64,000 nucleotides of DNA from NCBI GenBank assembly GCA_021432635.1, contig MU270043.1, forward strand, positions 558,001 to 622,000. The letters are read 5' to 3'. The stretch comes from Thozetella sp. PMI_491. Taxonomy: Eukaryota > Ascomycota > Sordariomycetes > Chaetosphaeriales > Chaetosphaeriaceae. A model generated the notes under the pieces. It ran no database searches, had not been told where the DNA came from, and saw only the letters and a program-made list of their open reading frames with translations. Made by a program: the position numbers and the translations under genes. Positions 36,501-45,522 of the stretch are shown piece by piece (position 1 is the stretch's first letter; the number at the start of each line of letters is the position of its first letter).

Positions 36501-37741
36501 CCTCCTCATGGAGGCTTTACGGCAAGGGCATACTAGCACCCACACTGTGGCAGGCTTGCGATCGCCCCGCGAGGCTCTTTCCATGTGTTCTATTCCAGCG
36601 CCGCGCTGACCGTAGGAGGGATTCCGGGAGCATAGGGACCAGGAGCCTACATACCTCCTCTCGCGCCTTCACGCTCCCCCCCGAGCTTGTCTGCCGGTGA
36701 ATAGGTGGGTACTCTGTAAGCCCTTGCGGATCAACCCCGGTACCGCACGCCGTTGTTCTCACAGCGCCATAATTAACCACTGGCTTCTTGTACCCACGTT
36801 CTTCTTACTCTTGTCATGTCGCACTTCGGAACAAAAGATCCTCCATCACATCTCGAAAACGACAGAAGGTAATCGGAATTCCGAGGGTGTGGGTACGCGC
36901 GATGTGCGAAGGGGCTGCAGGAGACAGGCAAGCAGTCAACAGATGCAGGGGAGCAAGCCAGCAAGACCCCAAGCACAGCAGCATTTGGCTGTAATCTGTA
37001 CCGCATGTGCTGCTGATCAAGATTGCTATGTTCCCAAAGCGGCGACCCGTTCCTTGTCATCGGGACCAACACCTCAGCCAGCTCGGGAAGCAGAAGATGG
37101 GCCTTGCCACTACCACGGCTCCTCATCGGCATTCGTCTTGCACAATCACAAGAACCCGCTCGGGCGGATTTCTTTGAAGACGAGGACGTTGCTGTACCAG
37201 GCTTCGTCTCTTTTACATTTGTAAACATATTGTAATACGGCCGTTACTGTCCCCGACGACGTTTCATGTTTCAGGACTTCAGAGCTTGGTAAATCTTTTA
37301 GCTACCAACCGTCTCCCCGTACTTTCAACTCTCAAGGGGCCTCCGACCCACCTGGCACCCCCGTCGCCTCGTCTCCCTGTAACCTGACGAGGGGGGTTTT
37401 TAGGCCAAATATTAATTCTGCTAGCCAGCCATTCAAGCGTGTCTAATAGTGCAGGGCAGCAGATATTACCTTGATGACCGCTGCAGCGATAAGTGCTGCC
37501 TGAACAGCCACCGAGCCATGGACTTGGTACACTAGGTACTGTACAATCGACCCCTAGTTAGTTTATTTGTTGACACGTTACTTGAGGCGCATGGATCGCC
37601 CAAAGAACTTAAGAACTTAACCACACAGAACGCGAACAAATATTAATGAAACTCCTCCAGTACCCTAGAAAAGTACCGATTCTTTCATTTTAGAAGCGTC
37701 CCACCTTTATTTCCCATCTGCTTCGACTCTGTGCTCTATGC

Positions 37742-37776
37742 AATAAAACTTGCGATTTTGAAAAAAAAAAAAAAAA
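37742..37776 (+). other. AATAAA followed by A16, possible polyadenylation or retroposed tail
   Basis: AATAAA at 37742-37747 is followed 14 bases later by 16 consecutive A (37761-37776). In genomic DNA this order is what a reverse-transcribed, polyadenylated RNA leaves behind. I see no reverse transcriptase or gene-like sequence upstream and no obvious target duplication, so simple chance remains possible. Confidence 0.3.
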
Positions 37777-40089
37777 TTTGCGGGGATCCCTGCTCCAAGC
37801 CGTGGCCTGAAAATAAAACTAGGGGCCGTCGATTGTGCATGGACATACAGTATTATATCACCTGTAAGTTAGCAGATACTTCGTAGCTAGAGATTATTTG
37901 CTGTGTATGTTTTGGGGGGCATATCTGCATCAAGGACGCGACCCCGGCCTACCTCATCCTTCTCCCGTGCCAGCCCGAGGAGCCCTGGAAGTGCTGCAGC
38001 GCCAGGCAGCCGATAGCATGTGCAATGCCACACGGACCTCGTAGCCAACTACCATTCAGAACAAGAATGCCCTCCGCTACGCACGCGGAGCCTGAGCATC
38101 TCACGTCCCTGTTCGCTAGCTCGCAATATCGCGCGCCATCCCGTCCGCGCGAGCTTCAGGCTCGTCAGATCCTTGCTTCCCCATCGGCCATCAATACCGC
38201 TCCGTTATACCGAGCGACGGGGCAAAACGTGAAGGTAGCAGCAGTCCCTTCGGCCCATCCCATGATTGGCATGCCATAGAGCCACCATAAGGGAAGACAG
38301 CAGTGGTCAAAGCTTCTTACATCAGACGTCACCTTCTTTTGACAGCTGGTCCCACACAAGAACGTTGACAGTGCCGGTTCACGGCTTGTTCCGAAGGCCT
38401 GCCCCATAATTACCTGCTAGGCGCCATGGAAGTCGAGAGAGTGCCAGCCACGCCCCTCCCCCCGGTTTCCCTTGCCTACCAAAGGGCCAAGAGCCGAGCT
38501 GGCAACCATAAAGAGTAGCTTGGCTCCTGGGACATGGCGACTATCCGACGAAAGGCACCTTCTCGCTACCAAACTTTGGCCAACTCTGCCATGCGGCCAG
38601 CCCCATGCTCTGTTTGGGAGCAGGCTTGACCATCTCGATCAAGGAAATGACGAGAGGCATCGGACATTTTCTTGGGCCGTTGCTGACCGTGCAGCCGGTT
38701 CCAGCACTTCGGAGCTTGCTCAAATATGGAAATGGGTTCGCCAACACCAAAGGGAGGGGGGACAAATAGCCGTTCAAGCCGTTGGATGGCGATGTCGCTG
38801 CCCATAGGATCTCCCGCTTAAGTTTTGACAGCTGTATGGAGTAGCTGAGCAGTGTTATCAAGGAAGGATCGTAGAGCCAAGACCTTCCAGGTCCGCACAC
38901 GAACTCCTCTCCCCCCCCCCCGCGACTGAGACACTTGGCTCCTGCGCATTAAGGATCACAGGTCGGCCCTAGTCCTCAGAATGGCGATCTTCTACTCAGG
39001 ACTCGGCAAGGCTCTTCTGGCGATTGGGGCCCCGGCATTGATCGTCTTTGAATCAACACCAAAGGGCTCAAGAAAGCAGTTCACTTGTCTGCTCGTGCTG
39101 CTACAGTACACAACTATGTGCCCGTTCCACGATCCGGCAAGGTGGCGCTTGAAGAGGCAGTCAAAGGTACCAGGATTGGCAGTCAAACACATGGCTTTTG
39201 CGCACTCCAGCCAGGGTCTCTCATCCGAAAGATCGCTTTCGCACACTCGCAGTCCCTTCCAAGTTATCCTCGCAAGCAGAGGGGAAGAAAAGGGGAATGG
39301 GTGGGGCACCGGCAGCAGAAAGTTCGGGGTCCAAACGCACGGGTACCCGATGGGTATGTCTTGACAGTAGGGCACACGGGCCATGGAGGGGGTCACTCCC
39401 CTGCTATATTAGCGCAAAATTGTTACGAGGTCTCGTTCGGCGCCCAGCCTGCAAGTGCGAAATGCGAAATCGTCGGCGAGACTCCTACTTCACCCAGAGC
39501 CACAGCTGGAAAACAGCCAAATCCGTCACAGCAGCCGCAAAAGCGCGTCGACAGCCGGCGCGCAGAGCTAAGAGCCAAGAGCCAAGGGCTATTCCCGCTC
39601 GCCCCCCTTTCCCTCTTCGCAGCACGCACCTCGTTCCCACCCCTCGCTCCCGCCCCTTACCGAGTAGGTAAGGCACCGTAGGTACCTACCACCTACCTTA
39701 CCTCTCTTTACCTGCCTTCGACTAGCGGTGAATGTGGCGAATCTGCACCCCGGGGCACGCGTGCAAGTGCTCCGGGCCACTCCTTCCTAGGAATATGCTC
39801 AGCTGGATCCGTCTAGGTTCATTTTAGTTTTTAGTACCTTGCGCGGCGGAGGGACGAAGTACAGTACAGTACCTACAGGACAGCACGTGTTGTTGGCACT
39901 GCTCTATTTGTTTACTGTTTTTCTTGCCCTTTGCACCAAGGGTCTCCACACCTCTTGAGGAGGCTGCCGACTCAGCCATCCTTCAGCTCCCATCCCATCA
40001 ACGTACAGGCCCCCGGTCTGGCCGAAGAGCACCTCCACACATCCATCCCCAAGATTGGCCTCCTTGCCCCCGCACCGGATGGCCTAGAG

Positions 40090-42274
40090 ATGCCTCCCGC
40101 CGACCACAACGCCGAGTGGGAACTGCCCCGGCTCCGGTCCTACTTCGCGCCGCAGGTACGTGTACGCCTCCGCCGGCATACCTCTTTCCTCTCAAACTCT
40201 TTGCCACAAGGCAAGGTTGAGAGGCAAGCCCCAAAGCGCCGAACCACACTCCCATCCCTGGACCCGACAGAGCAGCATTGATAGGGCTATGCCACGTTTC
40301 AGGGCCCCTCTGCTGCCCCCAACCTTGTCGTATCCCCCCGTACTCATTTCCTCTCTCGTCCCAGGAACCAGCCGAGCCAGACCCGGATCCAGACAAGGGC
40401 GCCCACGACGTCAAGTTCTATCCTTACAGCCCCATCAAGGCTGATCCCGTCTTTGCCATCGTCAGCAAAAATCAGGTACGTGCAACCCACTCCCTTGGAA
40501 CCTATACCTGGGGGGACCAGACGACGGTATATTCAGGTCCGGCCCTTGCCGAAGCTAACACCCCCGAGCAACAAACAGGTGGTTGTGTGCCGCCTCTCGC
40601 AGTCCCAGTCTCTCAAAGACAAGGATGCGAACCCATGCGAGGTTCTACGCATTATCAAAGATGCAGACGTGAGTTCGCCCCGGTCGAAGGGAGAAGTTCC
40701 TCCGCTAAGGCCGTGACCAGCCCGATGCGTCCAACTTCGGGTGTTGCTGGTCCAAGGACCCCGAAACGGAGGCACCATTGCTCTGCGTGGCGGGCAATAA
40801 CGCCAAGATCAAGGTGTACGATGTGAAAGAGGGCAAGCTCGCGAGGGTATGTTGCCCTACTCGAGATCTTCAAAACGGGCAACCTGCTGATCTTAGGGTC
40901 TAGACACTGGTCGGTCACGGCGGCGTAAGTTCTATCTAAGCCTGATCCATGGTGCCGAAACTCATGAGGCACATAGAGTATCAATGATCTCGCTACCTCG
41001 CCGGACAACCCTTTGATATTTGCCTCGGCATCAGATGATACCACCATTAGGATATGGAGCCTCGATAAGGCGCACATGCAACAGCCTTGCCTAGCGATCC
41101 TCGGCGGCGAGGGTCACTCCTGGGACATATTGACTGTGGTATGTAGAAGCAACGGGCAGTGTGGAGGACCGAGAGATACTGATTGCAAAATAGTCATTCC
41201 ACCAAACCGGACGTTACGTCCTGTCGGCCGGCCATGACCAGGTTATCAGCCTCGTGCGTTTTGTATTACTCCCCTTCCGCAGCCCAGGACTAATGTAGCG
41301 CGGCAGTGGACACTGCCAGACCTTGCAACAACACATACGAATAACCCTATTGTGGTTCACTATCCGCACTTTTCAACATCCCAAGTGCACAGCGGGCTAG
41401 TTGACTGGTAAGCTAGTGGTGCCTCTCTCTGCCCACAGTTCTTCGATCCATTAACTGATCTCTCATCAGCGTGACGTTCTTCGGCGACTTGATCCTCTCC
41501 CGTGCCTGTCATGAGGAATCCATTGTCCTCTGGCGCATCGAGGGCTTCTCCTCGGATGATCCGCCGCTCCCTGCTGCCCAGGCCCCCACAGCCTACGACC
41601 CCAGCAAGCCAACCAGGTCCGCCTTCAACCCTGTTATTTCGGCCTCGCAGCCTGCCCAATACACCCGTCTGCTCCAGTTCCACACGCCCGACTGCGGCGT
41701 GCAATTCTTCATGCGCTTCAAGGTGTTCCACGCGCCTGGGAAGCATCCTGTACTAGCTTTCTGCAATGCAAAGTCGAGGACACTGTTTTGGGACCTAGCG
41801 CGCCTGCCAGCCTACAATAACTTCATCAGGGCGCTGAAGGATCCCAGCCGTGACCGGACTGCACCGCTAGGGCGTCCAAGTTGGCTGACTGTTCGCAAGC
41901 CGCGTGAGCCTAAGAAGGGCGACGTCATAACTAACCTGAGACATGCCACCGCCACGGGGGATAAGGATTCCATGGTGTCGGCGAGCCCAGATCCGGAAGG
42001 AGTTGGTGGGACGAGCATGGGAGCTCCCTCCGGTGCAACCGGCGTCACTGGCGACCTCGGTTACAGCCAGAAGATGTTGCAAGAATGGGAGGAGATGTAC
42101 GACACGAGCGATCCGCACGGCATGATTCGACCCCACCGAGCGATCAATACTGTCGTCAACGAGGCGAACTTTGTCGGCCGACAGGTCGCTTGGAGTCCGG
42201 GGGGCGAATGGTGCCTTGTCGTGGGGAACAACAATCGAGTCATCATCTACCAGCGCTGGGCCGAGAAGCCATAA
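40090..42274 (+). CDS. eed: Polycomb repressive complex 2 subunit EED (WD40)
   Basis: EED is the beta-propeller subunit of PRC2. It binds H3K27me3 and activates the methyltransferase that writes this mark (SET-7 in Neurospora). Nine exons: 40090-40155, 40365-40475, 40579-40668, 40721-40846, 40904-40924, 40977-41138, 41194-41253, 41307-41407 and 41470-42274, giving 513 residues. Exon 5 is only 21 nt and encodes TLVGHGG. WD repeats include APLLCVAGNNAKIKVYD, NPLIFASASDDTTIRIW, RYVLSAGHDQVISLW and DCVTFFGDLILSRACHEESIVLW; the VDCV...GDLILS block is characteristic of EED/ESC. Aromatic residues at Phe40 (DVKFYPYS) and Phe325-Phe326 (VQFFMRF) fall where the trimethyl-lysine cage is expected. A long insert, about residues 370-450, precedes the last blade. 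Yeasts lack this gene, so its presence implies facultative heterochromatin. Confidence 0.92.
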
Positions 42275-42680
42275 AGTGCTTGCGGCTCGTCAAGACTATA
42301 GAGTAGGCGGTCCACTCGATCGGCGCTTGCCAACATGTTCAAGCCCCCAGCCGTCTGTAGGCACAACAAGAGTGATTTCCAGGCACTTCTAGGTGCTACT
42401 GATGATGCTGCCATGCACACCAGCACTCGTTAGTACCTTTTACGAAAACAGAATCAGACATTGAATCTCCTTGTCTCGGTGCTTCCTCTCGAGGTGTTTC
42501 CCAGTCGAGTGTATGTGCATTGGCTCGTTCGAGCGGCATCTGGTGGAGTTTTGTATTTCTTTCAGCGATGTATAATGAGGGTTTGCTTAGAATTTCGAGG
42601 TATGGCATCATATCCGCATTGCCGCTCTGCCTGTTACGAGGAGCCTTTGCTATGTTAGTGTCGGTCATTAGGCATAAACT
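42275..42680. other. Convergent 3' spacer, EED and RRN11
   Basis: The gap separates two facing stop codons and should be untranslated 3' sequence of both. It is slightly AT-richer than the flanking coding parts and shows no gene. Confidence 0.55.
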
Positions 42681-44063
42681 CTAGAAGTCGTATATACTAG
42701 GGCCTCTACGGGCTCCCTCATACCATTTCGCTTGAGTATGCTCGTGCTCTTCCTGCTCTTCATCCGATGTGCCAGGATCACCCTCTGCGATGAAATCTGA
42801 GATCCAATCTTCTTCGAACCCTCCACCATCCTCGATTATTTTCTCAAACAATTCTCGCGCCCTCCTCCAATGTGCCACTCGTTCCTTACGGCCCTTAGCT
42901 TCCTCGTCCATCCCCCGTGGCGGCGGGGGTATGGACAAGTCGGCCGTGTAGAGCGCCACCATAGCCCGTAAGCGTAACATCTCGTGGTCCGTCCCGAACG
43001 GTGCGTTCTCCATGGCATGATCCATGCGCTCGGTGATCTCGAGCATGCGGTTGAGTGCTTGTGTCCGCAGCTGGTTCCTCTGGGCTCGAACCGCCGCCGA
43101 AGGCGCGCCGGGGTCTGCTTTGACGCCCGTAGGCAGGCCGTCGTCGTCGTGTTGTTCGTACCCGAAAGCAGGGTGGTAGGGATCTTCATACCCGGGGCGC
43201 GGACGGTCCATGTCGTAGAAGCCTGGCTGGTCCAGTTCCATCGGCCCCCGTCTCGATTCGTTGGGAAGGCTCCAGCTCTCCTCTCCGAGCTCCTCCAGGC
43301 CTGCCATATGCGCGCTGTATACGTAGTCCATCTCGATAGCGAACATGGCTGGGTAAAATTGCCGCGCACTTATGGAGTCCTGGTGCAGCCTGTTGTAAGG
43401 ATACTGCCGGATCAGTCCCTCGTAGTAGTTCCGCACCTTGGCCATATTCCACGCCGTCGGCACCCTCCGCTTTCTCTCCCCGGTTGCTGTCATGTAGTCA
43501 TCAGGCGTCTCGCCCTCTCGCAGAAGAATTTCGGCGCCGACGACCCAAAGCCCGTTATGACGCAGATCAACCTGCTTGCCCTTGATCTCACGCCGCATCA
43601 ACAGTCCAAACGCCCGCTTTGCCCGCAAGATGTCGCCCTCCTCAAGCCCGGCCTGGATGACACCTATCAGACCGCTGAGGTGCTTCTCGTACCGCTTACT
43701 ACGCCTCTCAGCTGCAATGCGTGTGTGTTCCCAGGCCTCTGTCTGCGCCTGCGCCTGCCCTAACCCGTCGTCTTCTCCTTCATGGCCTTCGCCCTCGCTC
43801 TCGCCCTCCCCCCGTCTCTCTAAGACTTCATCGCCCTGAGCCAGGCCCCGGTCGTAGGGCAGGGGGCGATGCGGGAAACCAGGATAAATCTCTGCGGGTC
43901 GTGGGTGATTCTCCGGATAGCCAGCAACGGCAAACTGGCTCAATAGCAGTGGTGGGTGGCTAAGAGGATTGATAGACTCTGGCGGGAGTTGCGAGTGACT
44001 CCGAAAGCCAACAAATGATGATGGTGCGACAGATAATGTGCGCTTGCGCTTTAGATTAGCCAT
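42681..44063 (-). CDS. RRN11: RNA polymerase I initiation factor Rrn11 (core factor)
   Basis: Rrn11 is part of the core factor that recruits RNA polymerase I to rDNA promoters, with Rrn6 and Rrn7. A single exon encodes 460 residues. The N-terminus is Pro-rich, followed by a low-complexity Glu/Gly segment of about residues 82-105. The family domain (about 120-250) contains YEKHLSGLIGVIQAGLEEGDILRAKRAFGLLMR and GLWVVGAEILLREGE, a tetratricopeptide-like helical pair, each part being visible as a continuous frame. A second helical part lies at about 320-420. The tail has an acidic DEEQEEHEHTQ stretch. The stop faces EED. Rrn11 orthologs diverge widely in sequence, so the assignment rests on the helical block. 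Confidence 0.8.
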   Translation of the reverse strand: MANLKRKRTLSVAPSSFVGFRSHSQLPPESINPLSHPPLLLSQFAVAGYPENHPRPAEIYPGFPHRPLPYDRGLAQGDEVLERRGEGESEGEGHEGEDDGLGQAQAQTEAWEHTRIAAERRSKRYEKHLSGLIGVIQAGLEEGDILRAKRAFGLLMRREIKGKQVDLRHNGLWVVGAEILLREGETPDDYMTATGERKRRVPTAWNMAKVRNYYEGLIRQYPYNRLHQDSISARQFYPAMFAIEMDYVYSAHMAGLEELGEESWSLPNESRRGPMELDQPGFYDMDRPRPGYEDPYHPAFGYEQHDDDGLPTGVKADPGAPSAAVRAQRNQLRTQALNRMLEITERMDHAMENAPFGTDHEMLRLRAMVALYTADLSIPPPPRGMDEEAKGRKERVAHWRRARELFEKIIEDGGGFEEDWISDFIAEGDPGTSDEEQEEHEHTQAKWYEGARRGPSIYDF

Positions 44064-44673
44064 AGCCTTCAGTGCATTGAAATAATTTAAGTGTGATGTT
44101 CAAGATGCGGTTTTTTATAGCACTGGTGGTTGTCGCTTCATTCAGGTGCGTCCGATGTATTGATTTGAAAGATTTTTATGAGTGAGAGCCTCACAAGCTC
44201 TCAAGTCATCAGGGTCGTGGTCCCGCAAGAGGAACCTAAGGTTGACTGGCAACAACTACCCCCCCCCCACCCCCTCCTCTCCTGCTTTTCCTTTCCCGCC
44301 ACAAGTTACATATCCTAATGGCACCAACTATGCGGGTACAGAAACAAAGGATTTGTGTTCTATCGTTTATTCAACATCCTCATCCCTTCTAATCTATGTG
44401 CTTGGTCGTCAACAATAAACAAATGCCTCGACCTAAGCGGTCGAGAACTAGTAATCGTGAGGCTATGCATCATACATTACGGGGAACTAGAGCTCATGTT
44501 TTGGTTTTTTTTTTGGACCTGAATTACCTACTCCGCGACCCTTTTTGGACCTCTCGCACTTGGGCCAGTCGTCTAGATATGTACAATGCCCCGTGATACT
44601 GTACACTAGACCGCAACATAAGCCAAGCTAACAGTCTTGTGCCCTGAATTTATCTCTTTCTCGCGATTTCTAT
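44064..44673. other. Spacer between complex I subunit gene and RRN11
   Basis: It holds the RRN11 promoter and the 3' region of the upstream subunit gene, both on the minus strand. A C-run mixed with CCCCACCCC is at about 44260. The right half is AT-rich. No gene seen. Confidence 0.5.
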
Positions 44674-45522
44674 TTAGGGTTTCCGCTCGAAATAGGTCCA
44701 TTGGCCCTCGGATGGCTTCTCCTCGAGGCTCTCCCATCTAAGCCCTGGATATCAGTAAGGTGCCTCGGCCACAAGTTAGGGAATGCAACTTACACCTTGG
44801 CCTCGACCATGGTATCTACCAGACGCAGCTCACCTTCAGCGACCTGGATAACCTCTTCGATCAAGCCAGCGCCAATCTTGTTCTCCAGCTGTTCGATTCT
44901 GTCCACACGATTAGCACGACGAGCGCGGAACGTCCTGCAACGTCAGAAGGGAGGAGGCGTACTGCTCAGCCGTCAATTGAGGCTCAGGCTCCCAGTCGAT
45001 GTTCTCAATGTCTTGAAGATCCTGCCTCTCAGCAATGAGCTTCAGCTCCTCGCGCTCCTCGGCAGTGCGGGCGCCTTCGAGCTCAGGGCCCTCGTTGATC
45101 TCGCCATCCCACTCCTGCTCCCGAAGGTCCGCATCCTTGGGCAAGTGGCGGATTACAAAGACCTTGCCGCCCCTCACGATCCGGTTGGCACTGGCGCCGT
45201 CGACGCGGGTGCTGGAGGCGACCTCGAAGTGTTCGGGATGGCTGGCGACGACCTTGGCGGCCTTTTCGGCCCACTCGGAGTAGCCCTGAGGCACGACCGA
45301 CTCGACAAGATTAAGACGGTGCTTTGTCAGAGCCTCGATGGACTGGCGGTACAGCGAATGTTCGGGCACGGCTTGCAGCTTGTCGAGAGTGGTGTTGTAG
45401 AGGTAGACAAGGGTTGACCGGGGCGAGCCGTGGACGTGCAGGCCCGTCAGGCCAGTCCGCGTGCCGGGCTCGAGAAATTGCCCCGGCTTTACGTTGGCGA
45501 GCAGGCGCAGAGTCCGGCGCAT
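44674..45522 (-). CDS. NDUFA5: Complex I accessory subunit, NDUFA5 family (29.9 kDa-type)
   Basis: This is an accessory subunit of mitochondrial NADH:ubiquinone oxidoreductase, located in the matrix arm. Three exons, 45522-44963, 44898-44794 and 44737-44674, give 242 residues. The start MRRTLRLLANVKPGQFLEPGT is basic and suits mitochondrial import. The family signature lies in STLVYLYNTTLDKLQAVPEH and SLYRQSIEALTKHRLNLV. Intron 1 (64 nt) joins LTAEQ to IEQLENKIGAGLIEEV and has a GCTAATC branch-like motif; without it the frame ends early at a Cys-stop. Intron 2 joins EAKV to WESLEEKPSEGQW. The length fits the fungal version, which has a C-terminal extension absent from the short animal B13 protein. 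Confidence 0.9.

Larger units (their letters stand above)
32654..40089. other. 7.4 kb gene-poor region between divergent PAS and EED genes
   Basis: Both flanking genes point outwards, so this region must hold two promoters. I find no frame with a recognisable domain or a coherent exon chain. The longest frames (for example 261 codons at 34567-35352 on the minus strand) include low-complexity Lys runs and look accidental. Visible landmarks are a GAC triplet array at about 36466-36500, a CCTCTAG-rich and AT-richer part at 37240-37900 with AATAAA and A16, a C run at about 38910, and a cluster of GGTACC, TACCTACC and GTACAGTAC sequence at 39660-39880. Long leaders or noncoding RNAs are possible. 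Confidence 0.5.

Noticed and set aside
44935-44962. 28-nt intron model in the NDUFA5-like gene ending at TTGCAG
   Set aside because: Too short for a fungal intron and breaks the family sequence; the 64-nt intron to 44899 with a branch motif restores it.
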